Positions 1 through 12,200 of a stretch of 64,000 bases of DNA are shown here, piece after piece. Origin of the DNA: Trebouxia sp. TZW2008 (taxonomy: Eukaryota; Chlorophyta; Trebouxiophyceae; Trebouxiales; Trebouxiaceae); the NCBI GenBank assembly GCA_002118135.1, contig BDIU01000051.1:124001-188000 (forward strand), given 5' to 3'. Position 1 is the first letter of the stretch; every line of letters starts with the position of its first letter. The notes under the pieces are model-generated. The model made no database searches. It was not told where the DNA came from and worked only from the letters and a program-made list of their open reading frames with translations. Both the position numbers and the translations under genes were made by a program.

Positions 1-284
1 CAGCAGCACACTGCTTGAGGGATGCATTATATTAAAGTGCACATACCTCTGCAACCATGCAAGCAGCGCAGGAATAGCTATAAAGTTTTGTATGCCTCAC
101 ACAACAAACTGCAGGCAGCTGTGTTTGATGCTAGCAGCTCTACTAGCCTCATGAGAAATGTGATTAACTTTCACTGCCAAATGAATAACATCATGCGCCA
201 AGAGCTCTTTTTGGACATAGAACATCAGAGCTTGCTTTGCTTGTTTGTTGCTTGGTTGTGCAACAATCAGCGTGCTCTGTGCAG

Positions 285-551
285 GACAGAGACCATCTGC
301 AGTTTGTGTGTAAGCTGAAGGACTTCGTGCCAGACAAGCAAGACATGCTTGACAGCATTCCCGTGGCACTGGAGAAGGCTGGTCTGACGGTAAAAGAGGT
401 CAACATTACTGAGGCTGAACATGCACTTGAACGAGATTACTTCAAGAACACAAAGCTTGTTGACCTCGCTACTGGGCAGCAGTCAACTGCTGATTTGCAT
501 CCTTCAACTGGCTCAGTGACACCTGGCAGTCCGAGAGCTGAGGCCCAGTGA
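285..551 (+). CDS. C-terminal exon of an unknown protein (5' part outside window)
   Basis: The open frame follows a good splice acceptor (GTGCAG ending at 284; a second AG lies at 302) and runs about 88 codons to a TGA ending at 551. It begins DRDHLQFVCKLKDF and continues with an acidic and basic stretch that looks like helix. The last 25 residues are Ser/Thr/Pro-rich and probably disordered. I do not recognise the family. No Met precedes it in a way that would make it a complete gene, so I read it as the terminal exon of a gene entering from the left edge. The entry phase would be 0. Confidence 0.5.
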   Translation, partial: DRDHLQFVCKLKDFVPDKQDMLDSIPVALEKAGLTVKEVNITEAEHALERDYFKNTKLVDLATGQQSTADLHPSTGSVTPGSPRAEAQ

Positions 552-1049
552 AAGCAAAGAAAGTTGTTGCCGCTAGGGGTCATGACGGGAGCCTCTGTCT
601 ACTGAGGCAGCCCTGGATTGCCAGTGAAATCCAGTGATAGTTCTTCTGTCTAGCAAAAAGATTTTGAAGCAAATTGTGTTTGTCGAACTGTGACAGCCTG
701 AAGTTGAACATCCTGCCCTTCTGATGCTGGATCACTTCTGCTCATAGACTCTGAGGCTTCCGTCATAATGCTCAGCAGTACGTACAGACTTTCCTTTTTT
801 TCTTGTCTTGATTCTCTTGCATTCTAACAGCATTTAAGTCAGGCAGATGTCCCCTTGCTGCTCCTCATCATCTGGCCGAAAGCATGTCAGACATGTCCTG
901 CCATATGGCATGGTATGCCATGCATGCGCAAGACTTGTAGTTGTATTATTGTTACAGCAGTCCTCTGACGATTCATACTCAGCAGAGCGTGCGCCTCTCA
1001 TGATTACACGCCATGCACGCACAGCGCTGCATGTAGTGATGTCGAGTAC
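552..1049. other. Intergenic stretch between two convergent 3' ends
   Basis: About 500 bp between the stop of the left-edge gene (+) and the stop of the EF-hand-like gene (-). It presumably holds both 3' UTRs. I see no coding frame, repeat or RNA gene in it. Confidence 0.4.
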
Positions 1050-3107
1050 CTAGTCATAGTCAGGCGTGGGAGGATTCAAGCAGTGCGCAAACGCAACATA
1101 GTTGATCATGTCGCCTGGCGGGTACTCATCATCCAGAAACTTCTCAATCAAGACATCAATGTCAGGCTGCTTCAGCGAAGTGAAGCCCATCTTCACACCC
1201 AGGCCTTGCTTGAACTGAGGCACTGTCACATGATTGACCATGTGACAGCTGTTCTTGTCATGGGCAGCATCATCGAAGAAAGGCTTCACCTGCATTGTAA
1301 TGTAAAATTTGCTGCATACACCATTCACTATACAGGACAGAAAGTGTGTATGGTGTGTCAAAAGGGTTGAGCATAACGTAGACTTAGGAGATGAATTTTG
1401 CACCAGAAGACGTGCATGAAGGTAGGCTTGCACACCTTGTGATGCAGTAGCAGGATCTGTAGCAGTAGCATTTATGCACACGTAGCGCTGGTGCAGTGTG
1501 TATCAAGCACTCGTCTGTCACAATGCAAGGCATCAGCACCCATGCAGAAGTTGCAGGAGCAACAATAAGCAAGACGCAACACAGCAGCATGCTCTGTGCT
1601 ATAATGCTGCTTGCTGCGACTGAGTCAAGGGCTGTACCACAATGCCTTTGGGGATGAAGTCAGGGCATGCCTAACATGACAACACGTCAAGAACAGGTCA
1701 GGTATGGCCAGCAAGGGCATGACTGATAACAGCTTTCATGACAGCAATCCCAGGCTGTTTCTACTTACAGAAGCGCCCTTCATGGCACCTGACATCACCG
1801 AATTTCCATTTTCTGTATGTGCTTTCTTACATGCGAGGTCAGTGCATGGTTGGCATGACAGAATGTAAAGCGCATGACAGGCATGATCAGAAAAGGCGTA
1901 ATGTGGGAGGGCAGGACTTTTGCCGCACACACTTGGAACCTTTGCTGTAATGCGTGAGCAGTCACTGTGTGTTGTCATGAGAGGGCAGGGCTGTACCATG
2001 ATGCCCTTGATGGTGCACTCCTCGCGCAACTTGCCCATGACATTATCTAGCAGAGCCTCCCTTTCTGGAGACAACTGCTTGCTGCTAAAATCATAGCGTG
2101 TCTTGTCCAACAGCTCATATGGCTCTGCTGGCACTTCCTTCAAAGGATCCTTCTCCAACTCGTTCTCTGTGAAGACTACAACACGCAAACAGTGCATCAA
2201 CAATACTGTGCCATGCTAAGATCCTTGTTCCAGATCAGCAATTGGGCAAACAGCACATAAATTGACCATGCATGCACGGCACTGGCCAAGAGCTGCGCCT
2301 GCCGTTAAAACAATTGTTGGTACAGCCATTTCTGACTGTGCAGAACTAGAAATGCATTCATGAATTGAGCAGAAGATGTGGTGATGGTAGGCAACAAAGC
2401 AGAGACCTGTGGCAAGACAGACTTGTGCAACCCTCAAACGAGCTTACACGCACACACACAAAGACCTTGACAGCCGCAGTCACTTGCAAGTTGCTTGCAG
2501 AGGACAATCCTTTGCTGCAACATGCTGTTTTGCTGAAGTACCTGTGTTGATGTCTTCACAGAAGCGCCTGTAGTCCACCTTTGACAGCCGGTCTGTCTCG
2601 GGTGTCTTGTATGCATCTGCAAGCCTGCAATCAGACTGTCTAGAGTCACTACCATGGCATTGTTGCAGCATGTATGTCTTGGCTGATGTCAGATACTTAC
2701 GCTTGTAGCTGTGCAGCTGTCAACTGCTTGTCCAGTCCAGCCATACTCATCCCTGACAGAAACTGGTTCTCAAATATGAAGCCACTTCGCAGCTGCAGAG
2801 TCCATTGTTGAGTATGAGCATCTTTGCTTTGTTGTAACAACGCTCGTGGCAGCGCCAAAAGGTCAGGGTCTGCTGAAACCAGAAGGCCAGGGCAAGGTTT
2901 GTTTACCTTGTCAAAGTCAACAAAGAACTCCTTGAGCCTGATTCGATTCTTGTACACAACCTTCTTGATCTGCACACAGCTTACAGAGCTCAGCAATGTT
3001 CGGCATGGCTGGCTTGGGGTGGGTGTCGTTCATCCTGCACTTTGCAAGGCTCGCACCTTGACTTCTGCCACTTCGAAGATGCTAGGCGACACGACAGGGC
3101 CTACCAT
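1050..3107 (-). CDS. EF-hand-like protein, 235 aa, six exons
   Basis: Six exons fit in phase: 3107-3057, 2969-2907, 2792-2701, 2624-2542, 2175-1997 and 1289-1050 (708 nt). The protein starts MVGPVVSPSIFEVAEVK. It then has repeated helix-loop-helix-like segments: LKEFFVDFDKLRSGFI near residue 30, LSKVDYRRFCEDI near 80 and INYVAFAHCL near the C-terminus. The spacing resembles tandem degenerate EF-hands in which the calcium-coordinating Asp/Glu positions are only partly kept, so Ca2+ binding is doubtful. Similar proteins occur in algae and protists and are often linked to cilia; that link is inference. The 5' end faces the LIFEGUARD gene and shares its promoter region. A fused PH or kinase domain is absent. 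Family assignment is moderate, exon structure fairly firm. Confidence 0.7.
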
Positions 3108-3334
3108 TATGCCTGCTTGCACCAGTGGCAGGATTGACTGTCCGGTCAACAATCTCGTCCGCAACCAGGAGCGGCACAGCACCAAGGTCAAGACTCAAAA
3201 GGCTGTGGCGCTGAGAAATCTGAACGCAGGGCTTTGCACGCACATTCGTACATGCATGTGTATGCACGAAGCTCAGCTTCGTGCTGTCCGTGAACGCCTC
3301 TGCCGCGACACTCATTTGGCAAGCATCAGTCAAA
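3108..3334. promoter_or_regulatory. Candidate shared promoter of two divergent genes
   Basis: Only about 230 bp separate the predicted start codons of the EF-hand-like gene (minus strand, ATG at 3107) and the LIFEGUARD gene (plus strand, ATG at 3335). Both 5' UTRs and both core promoters must lie here or overlap the first exons. I see no clear TATA box. This is placement evidence only. Confidence 0.35.
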
Positions 3335-5137
3335 ATGCAGAGATCGTCCTCTGCGAGCAGCGGCGAGGTGCTACTGCCCAACAAGCAAGATGCGTCGGGT
3401 GCGAGCACCAGCCAGGCTCAGGTATGTATGCTGCTCCGGCGTTCAGCTACCTATGTCGTTGGAGGTCGGAATGCGCCTTGTTCCTCACAGCACTAGTTTC
3501 ATACTTTATTCCTGCATACAGACCTTCCGGGATCCGGAGTCCCTGGAGGATGTTCCTCTGGTGCCCGGCATGAACAAACTTGACAACATGCTACGCTGGG
3601 GCTTTATCAAGAAGGTCTATGGCATAATCTCAGCCCAGATGGTCTTGACAGTCATCGTCGCCAGCGCCATCATCTTCAACGAGCCTGTGCAGCATTTCGT
3701 CACAAACTCCGCCCCATTTCAGATCAGTGTGTTTCTGTTGTCATTTTTAGGTATGTCAGTAATTTACGTGCATTCTTGACTTCCCCTGTCTGGATTTGTA
3801 CCTTGCTGCCTAACCACTGTTCTGCTCTTTCAGGTCTGATACCATTGTACTTTTACCAAAGGAAGCACCCTGTGAATTTGGTGTTGCTGGGAGTCTGGGT
3901 AAGTTCGGTTCCATCATACACTTGCTGCCAATCGCATAGGCCATCTTTGCTGCATTGCTTCATTTGCAGAACCTTGTATCTGCGTTTGCGCGTTTCCAAT
4001 GTAATCATTGCTAATAATCATTACCCATCACAAAAGCTTTGATGTGGTCCGCAGACAGCCTTGCTCTCAGTCAGCATTGGCACAACTTGCACATTTTACC
4101 AACCTCTAGTGGTTCTGGAAGCTCTTGCGCTCACTGCAGCCATTGTCGTGTCTCTCACTGCCTACACCTTCAATGCTGCTCGCAAAGGGGCAAACTTCAG
4201 GTGAACATTGCAGCTCATGTAGCGCATTGCTGCAGTTGTACCAGCCACAGCGCTACACAATTGATCTGCATTCTTTGGCAAGATAGTGTCATTACTGGAA
4301 ACATGCTTTTCAGCCCCTAGTGGCAACTCTGTCACTTGCTCTTCCTCTGTTATGCATGCTGTCGGGTTGCATACAGTGCTGCTTGCTAGCCCGCGTTTTC
4401 TCAGCTCTCAAACGGATGCATTTTGTGCTTCAGTGTCCTTCATGCCATGCTTTGCAACCCAAATCAAGTCATGCAATGCTGCCTTCTGATTCAAGCTGTT
4501 CTGGGCAAGCTAATGCATATGGCAGTGTCACCCAGATTCTGACCGCTTTCTTGTGATGCAGTTTCCTGGGCCCAATGCTGTTTGGTTGCTTGATGGCGCT
4601 GCTGGTCTGGAGTGTGTTCCAGATTTTCTTCCCACCAGGGCCTGTGCAGAACACCATTTTCTCCCTTCTGGGGTCCATCCTTTTCAGCGCTTACATTGTG
4701 TATGACACAGACAACCTGATCCAGCGTAAGTATAGGCTGATGGCATCACTCTCTGCATGCATGGGCTTTGATGAACATTGTGCGTCAGCTGCGTGGCGAT
4801 GCTGTGATCAAAGATGCCATTGGCAATGTCAGCAAACATATGCAGCATGCTGTTTCTGCTGCCTGTCAATTGTTTCATGGATGCGCGTTGGAGTTGGTTG
4901 TGTCATGGCAACAGTGCAGGCAAAGCATGCAGACCTAGTTGCATTGCTGCTGATCGGGCCAGCACGTCTTCCTGCATAGCTCAGCTGCAAATCAATTCAT
5001 CAGGCCAGCAGCTGAACGCTTTTGTGACTGCAGGTTTTGACCTTGATCAATACATCTGGGCTTCAGTCACTCTTTACCTGGATATCATCAATCTATTTCT
5101 GAAGATTCTGCAGTTGCTCAACGGCAGGCGCGATTGA
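3335..5137 (+). CDS. LFG: LIFEGUARD / TMBIM (Bax inhibitor-1 superfamily) membrane protein, 264 aa
   Basis: Six exons join in phase: 3335-3421, 3522-3750, 3834-3898, 4055-4200, 4562-4725 and 5034-5137 (795 nt, 264 aa, close to the family's usual 230-260). A short hydrophilic Ser-rich N-terminus is followed by seven hydrophobic segments. The order and spacing match the LIFEGUARD branch: WGFIKKVYGIISAQM before helix 1, SAYIVYDTDNLIQR, then LYLDIINLFLKILQLL at the end. The acidic residues in YDTD and LYLD are the ones conserved in the superfamily as a pH-sensitive Ca2+ leak gate. Family members sit in ER, Golgi or plasma membrane and modulate Ca2+ release and cell-death sensitivity. An in-frame GTG upstream (3281) is less likely as a start. 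Introns are short and end TGCAG or TTCAG. It is divergent from the EF-hand-like gene. Confidence 0.9.
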
Positions 5138-5944
5138 AAGACCATTTGCTTGCAGACATTGGACGTTGGAACAGTCTGTACTATTGCTTGTGTTGTGAAG
5201 CACGCAGGGTTGAGAAGGTCTTCATTGTCAAACAACATTGCTGAAGAGTAGACAACTTCCTTGATTTTGCTCAGCTGTGCATGCAGTGTAGCTGCATCTC
5301 GATTTCCATGTGCTGCATCTATTTATGTGTCACATACTCCATGCTTTTGTGCTAGTGTTGAAGTTTGAATTCTAGATGCACTGAAGCTATTGTCAAGCAT
5401 TGTCACAATACATGTGCCATCACGGTAGCTACTATAAGCATGATCACAAGTTGTGAACAGACAGAGGATGTTACGGATGCCAAGAATGCAGATGTTGGAA
5501 GCCTGTTCAATGTGACTCACGCTTACGTAGCTCAAGGACGAAGAGCTTGCACACACAACAGATGACAAATGTGAGGCCAGATTTCTGCCGCCGTGAAGTC
5601 GCAATGTCAGCTGACTTGTGCTTGACAAGCCACACAGAGTCGCGACTATCATCACGTGCTGGGCATTTCCAGATCTTGTGAACTTGCTGTTGCCGTGACG
5701 CTGAAGCTTGACTTGGCCGAGGGCATTGACCTGTCATTGACAGGTAGCGCAGTGCAGATCTGCTGACCGGCATGTTGTCTTCTTATAGTGTGATAGGTGA
5801 GCTCCACCTCAACGCACGTCCGCTCTGGGGCCCCATCTGCCTCCCATCTGGCAATCAGTAAGGCAGATCGTGCTTTGACGCAGATCTGGCCAGATAGCCG
5901 GTCAACGCCTGTGCACGCCTCTGTCATAGCAGCTAAGCAACAGC
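5138..5944. other. Intergenic: LIFEGUARD 3' region and MFS promoter
   Basis: About 800 bp without a convincing coding frame. The open frames on either strand are short and lack splice context. No repeats were noticed. Confidence 0.35.
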
Positions 5945-8086
5945 ATGCAGTCAGACCCAAAGCTTCGTCCAGAAGCGTCTTTTCCCTCAACAGCATCAAG
6001 TAGCAGCAGACGCGATGATCAAGCCTCGGAAAAGCTACATTGGACTGCCATTGTCAAGACACGCCTTCTGCTATTTGGCCAAGCCATCAGACCCCACTGG
6101 TTTCAGTTTCTGCTTCTGGCAATCCTCTCAGGCAATATTGGGGCAGTGTACGCCATCACAGATTTCTGCCAAGCCTACATGGCTGGAACTTACTCATACA
6201 ACATCTATTACGAGAGCTCCTACACAGTCAGCACCTCGTTTCTAGTCAGCTTTGGAGCTGTGAAGGCAGTTTGCAACCTGATTGTGGGCTTGTTGGCAGA
6301 TCGCATCGGCAGAAGGTTCATGCATGCAGTTGGATGGGGCTTTGGCATTCTATTGCCTGTCATGATCATAGCAGGCAAAAACTGGCCAACTATGGTGGCT
6401 GCTGATGTGTTTTTGGGAGTTCAACAAGGACTGAGTTGGACCAGTGCTGTCTTCATGCTGATAGACTACGCGACCCGCAGAAATGCTGGAGTGGGTGTGG
6501 GTGTAAGTAAGTATTTCTGCATCCTTGTGTGCCTACCATAGTTTTGCACCACTTTTGACTTGCCTCAAAAAACCTTGTCTCATGCCTTGCTTGCCTGAGA
6601 ACACAAGATGTCCATTGTCTGCCTTTTGTCATGCCTCATAATGCATAGTGTCATAATGCTTTCTGCAAGGCATAGATCCATAGCAGCGCTGTTGATCTGC
6701 TAGACAGGTGTTGTCTGGTGCATTGTCTGGCTGAGAACCCCCCTGCATCTTCTCACAGAACAGTTGCATGCACAAGTTGTCATGATGTTCATTATGATGT
6801 TTCAGCTGGAAGTGCAGCAACATCACATGCTCATGTACATCACTGCTGTCAGGCACTACATCAGGATATGTGAGGCGCAGTACAGCGCTGCACGTCTTTG
6901 TAGCACTGCAGCAACCACATGGCTGCTTTTGTGTATCAGTACTGACAAGCATGCTGCATCAGCACATGTCAATCTGCTGTCTTAGAAACCCGACAAGGGC
7001 CCATACAGCCAATGTACATGCAATCGTCATGTTGTGTAACTTTCTCAATGTGACTGCTGGCTGTGAGATGTGACATGTGTCATTTGATCATGTGTAGGTG
7101 AGACCATGGGCTATAGCATGCAAGCCTTGTTTGCTGTTGTTGCTGGGGCTATGATCAACGAAACCACCAACAACTACCAGAAAGCGCCATTCTACCTTGT
7201 CTTGGGATTGATGGTCTTAGGCCTTCTCATCAGCTTGCTCCTGCTCAAAGACACAACTGCCTTGGCAGCTGCTGAGACACTGCGCTATGAGCAAGCAGCC
7301 CGTGACAAAGCGGCTGTTGAAGGGGAAGCTGAGAGGGCAGCTGCTGCAGAAGCTGGTGCGGCATCTGCAGAGGGCGGGAAAGCAGCTGCAGAAGGCGGCA
7401 AAACAGCAGCTCAGCGTGATGTGCTACAGCTTGTCAAACCAGATTCCCCAATTCAGACCTTCTTCCGCACATCTTTCAGAAAGCCCAGCACAATCGTGAT
7501 ATGCATTGCTGGGTGCATGACAAACACCATGACAGGCTTAGCATGGGGACTGTTTTTGAAATGGATGGCAGCCGGCGAAGCAGGCCATTGGCATGCGTTT
7601 AGTAAGCATGCGGCCGCTAGGGTCCTGCTTGCATACTCTCTCACCAAGGGTTTGTGCCAATTCATGACAGGGTTGACAAGTGATATCATAGGGCGCAAGG
7701 GTATCATAGTAGCTGGTTTGTGGACCTGTTGTGGTGCTTTGACAATACTCTCAGTGTGTGGAACCTACATCAGTGCATATTCAGCTCTTCATGGCAGCTT
7801 CCTGGCAGGTGCTGTGCTGCTAGGATTTGGCACTGGTCTGATGTACCCTAACCTCTTGGCGGCAATTAGTGATCACACTTCACCAAGAAGCCGGCCGGCT
7901 GCCTTGGGCACTTACAGATTTTGGCGGGACTTAGGTTATGCTGTTGGCGGACTTGCTGGTGGGGGTTTACGTAATGCCACAGGCAGTTTTGCTGAAACTA
8001 TGGGGATTGTTGCTGGCTGTGTGTTTGCGGTCGGCCTCCTTGTGCTGTTTGTCTACAAGGAGAGAATGGTACCACTCAATGTATAA
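5945..8086 (+). CDS. Major facilitator superfamily transporter, 514 aa
   Basis: Two exons, 5945-6500 and 7098-8086, joined in phase 1 by a GT-AG intron of about 600 bp (1545 nt). The hydrophilic N-terminus is followed by six membrane segments. After a long charged, Ala/Gly-rich central loop with imperfect repeats (around residues 245-290) come six more. The MFS signature motif A is seen as GLLADRIGRR between helices 2 and 3, with a second version, GLTSDIIGRKG, in the C-terminal half. VGVGETMGYSMQA spans the exon junction. The substrate cannot be read from sequence; the layout is generic for drug/H+ or metabolite exchangers of algae and bacteria. It converges on the RETICULATA-related gene. 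The single long intron is unusual beside the exon-rich neighbours and carries a dispersed repeat. Confidence 0.85.
6972..7016 (+). repeat. Partial copy of a dispersed element
   Basis: The stretch starting CTGTCTTAGAAACCCGACA and ending CATACAGCCAATG closely matches one at 52547-52590, with roughly 33 of 39 positions alike. A related sequence lies inverted at about 60690-60770. It sits inside the MFS intron. It resembles the conserved tail of a SINE or LINE, but that is inference. Confidence 0.45.
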
Positions 8087-9251
8087 TATGGTGGTCATGA
8101 GCACACTGCCCTCAGTGCCAAATGACCTCTGCTGTTCAGCTTTGTGATGGCTCCAATTTTTGACTTAGACGCAATAGCTGCAACGGTGATTTTGTTGCAG
8201 ACAACTTTCTCGCAGCTCTATATGCCTCAAGCTGCCTGTGCATGGTGTTATAGTAATACAGCTAGAACGAGTAGGTGCAGAGTAATAGCAACTCCACATG
8301 CAGGGCAGCATGATTACGCGTTCAAGCCGGAAGGCGCTTCCAAAATCAGAACGTCTCTTTTTTCTCGTGGCTCACACTGACTGCTGTCTGTTATGTTAGC
8401 ATGTTATTTCGAAAAAAAATGCTGTATGGGTATGTTTTTCAGGTCAGAATCAGTCTGCCTGTTGTCAGAAGATTGTGACAGGAACCGACGTCGTTGCTCA
8501 CAACGAGTCATGTCTTGCTTCATTTGAACCAGACTCCTTGTATCTTTGGCAAACGCGGGCGCGAGTGATGCTTCATGCTGTTTGAGTGCATGTTTCTGTA
8601 GCTATTTACATGCTTAAATGGTCAATAAAAATGACGCAACTCATTGGCAGCATGCAAAGGATGGTGCCAACAGTGATGCTACCTTACCCAAGGAAACAAA
8701 GCCAGCCAGAGTCGAATCGGTCCAGGCTACTGACCAATTACAGTCTCCTTGAGCGGAGTAGCATCCAATGTGAGGGAATGACACAAATGTTGAAATTTAG
8801 ACATGAGCACTTCTGTTGCTCCCACACTTGATGCACCCTTTTCCAGAAAGCATTGCAGTCACACCAAGCTGTCAGTGTGCAGCCTTTCAACTGCCAAGCA
8901 CTTACTTTCAAGGTAATGTATCTAGCTACTGCTGTCTGATGGTACACTGCTGCAAGTATCGCAGCCACACGTCCTAAATTGCTTGTCTCAAGCTGCACCA
9001 ACGAAACTCATCTTCCCGACTCAACAATGTTCATGATTATTTGGACAACACCGAGCACGCTTTAGTATTGACGCTCACAATTGCCTTTCACAGTTGCCTC
9101 TCACAACTGCCTCTCATAAGCAAAAAATATTAGCAAGAAGTACCCAGCAAGGGCTCTCCAGAGCACCACTTGTCATTAGGTGCCAAGCAAATTGGTCACC
9201 CACACAGTGGTGCCGGTATGTAGCCACCAGGTTGGTCACCCTCAAAGGGTG
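8087..9251. other. Intergenic between convergent MFS and RETICULATA-related genes
   Basis: 1.16 kb holding the two 3' UTRs. Short frames on both strands are not supported by splice sites or recognisable proteins. No clear repeats. Confidence 0.35.
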
Positions 9252-12200
9252 TCATTGTATGCCAATGAACTTGGCGTACTGCACCCATTGTGCTCCTCCC
9301 CAGAATGTGTTGCCAAAGCGAAGAATGAAGATCAGTCCGGACTTCAGTGCAGGATTCCTAACATACATGTCCTGCGGACAGACACGCGGTCATTCAGGCT
9401 GAGCTTGCAACCAGAGCGGAGACAATTTATAATCATCTCTCTTTAGATTGGGGATGATCTGATCTCATCGCTTGAGACAAGATAAACACAGATTTCATTA
9501 CTCTCAATCGCCAAGATGAGGATGATAACAATGCTTGCATGCATAGATGCTGTTAAGCAGGGGTCACAGATGCTACCTGTACCTTGGATGAAATCAGCAA
9601 CCTGAAAGCAGGTTGCCGTTGCAGTGTGGCTCCATCTTGAGACTGTCGTTTGTGCAACAAACAGTGCCCAACTGCTGTGAGCAAAAGTCTGCATGGTCTG
9701 TAGCATGATATAGTGTATGGCAAGGTGCATAATATAGACCGCAGCTGAAATGATGCTGACTTGGCTGACTTGAACACTTGATTGACACTTTCCTGTAGTC
9801 AGGTCCAGAACAAGCTGGCCTGGTAGGACAGGCTTTGGCCCTTTCACACCTAGCATTTGTGCTGTGCATTGTGCACACTAGTGCATTCAATGCGGATTTT
9901 TACTGTTGTTATGTTTGCATGGAACGCGCACCAGTGCCCGCTCCTCAAAGCCATTGACCAGCTGATATCTGACATTGGTGCTGGAAGCCACAAATCCGCC
10001 CCACGCTATGCTGTTGTCCAGGACTGGTGCCAGCTCCTTGTCCTCTTCTTCTCCTGCTTTCTTGACCTGCTGAGGCTGCTTTGCCTTGGACCTCTCTACC
10101 TGCAAAGTTTGTCCAAACATTACAATTTGATTTTGAATGTGAAACTGACTGTTTTTTGTGATGTCTAGCACTGGGACCAGCTCCTTGTGCTCTTCTTCTC
10201 CTGCTGTCTTACCCTGCTGAGGCTGCTTTGCTTTGGACGTTTCCACCTGCAAGTATCATTGAATAATGTAAATTCTGCTGACTTCAGCTCAAAAAGTCAG
10301 ACTTCAAATGCACAATCTTTGCTGTTGCCCAGCACTGACGTTAGCTCCTTGTCTGCTTCTCCTCTTGCTGCTGTGACCTGATGAGGCTGCTTGGCTTTGG
10401 ACTTCTCCGTCTGAAATCAATATATTGCAAAGCGCTGATCATGCTTAGTCACAAGCTAGCCTGGCAAGACAGGACTTGAGCCACACATGAACAGCACCTA
10501 TGCTAGATTGCAAAACTCATTTATGCTCAGTTTGAGTATCAGCATTCAGTGGCATGTTGCTGCGGCCCAGGATGAGTTGTTGCATCAGTGCCAATGACAT
10601 GCAAGCCGAGTGCTTTGTGAGCATGATTTGCTGGATGCATGCTATGCTCTTGAGGGCCTTGTGCTCTGGCTCCATTCATCATGCAGCTACATACCATTGC
10701 AAGGTCTGCAAAGACAGGTGAGGCTGTCTATCGTCAGGACAGAGGCAGCCATGCAGCTGAGTCCTGTCAGAAATCAGTCCATGCAGGTTGCGCAAGTGAT
10801 CAAGTTGTGCATGAACTGGTGGGTGGTACACAATGCAAATGGCTTACCAGGTATTTGGTGAGGCTGTGGCCAAACATGCTTGCCACAAAGCTGACAACAA
10901 AGAATTGGGCTCCTCTGTAAGCGATTGTGGCTGCTCTTTGCGCTGAGTTGTAGTCTCCCACCTGCACATTCAGCAGATGCAGGTATTGCTTGCAGGATTT
11001 TCCACATCCCAGCTACATGCCAGACCAGCATTAACATGTGGAGGTAGGCTTTTCATGCACTCCCTGACATGTTCAGCTGAAGTTGACAACATATTTGTGG
11101 GCTCCTCTGTAAGCTATTGTTGCTGCTCTTTGCGCTGAAATGTAGTCTCCAACCTGCACATTCAGCAAGTGCAGGTGTTGCTGCCAAGGGTCTCACACAT
11201 CTCAGCTGTTTCAAAGGAACGCAGGACATGACTGACTCCACGTATAGGTGCGAGCCTTGTGTAACTGAGTTTCAAACATTAGTGTGCATGCTTGCTGAGC
11301 CCTGACTTGCCGGACACCCTGACCCGGACAGCCTGACCCTTGTAGCCACGCTATACAATGCAGCAACATCTGCTTGTTGATGGATGATTTTCCCAATCAA
11401 GTTGTGTCAGCATGTCAGTGCAATGCGTATGCTTCCTGCAACAGCTGTGCCGGATCCATCAGGCAGTGATGAGCTTGGCAACACACCTGATACCTGCCAC
11501 AGCGCCCTGATGTGGGTTACAGGCAGGGAGCAGCCAGGGCAGCACAGCATAGCACAGCACAGCACAGCACAGCACAGCACAGCACAGCACAGCACAGCAC
11601 AGCATGATACAGCACACAATGATACAGCACAGCATGACATGCACAGCACAGCGTAGCACTAATTTGCCCTAGGACTTACTTGCAGAGCATGTCCAGGCAG
11701 TGCATTGATATAGCGTGCAAAGCTTGTATTGGCTTGTGGCGAGAAGGACCTTGTGGGTGATAGCAGCCACACCACAGCAAAGTCTCCAATCAGTTCCAAT
11801 GCCATGTCTGACAGCACAAAATCAAACTCCTGCAGCACCACATTCGCTTATGATACACAGCTCATCACTGGCGTGAAGTCTACACTGCTGCAATACTGCA
11901 GTCACTCATGACACACGACTCATCAATGACGCAAAGTCAGACTTCCTGCAGGACAGCATACAATTGAGACAGAAGGCCTGGACCATGGCGTGTGCATCAT
12001 GCACACAGTCACTGAATGTGCCATGGAAGCAAAATTGATTGCTGGCTTGCATACATCAGATACCTTCCTGTTGAGTTGCATCAACAACCTCACTATTCAA
12101 TGATTGACAAAATTAGATCGAGAATTGGGGCCATGTGGCAACCTCACTCATCAAATGCTGCAAACACACCTGAGCCTGTTGAAGCTGCTGCAACAGCAGC

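Noticed and set aside
11384..11659. Frames on both strands coding Thr/Ala/Gln/His/Ser or Cys/Leu/Ala repeats
   Set aside because: They are translations of the (AGCAC)n microsatellite, which is open in several frames by periodicity.
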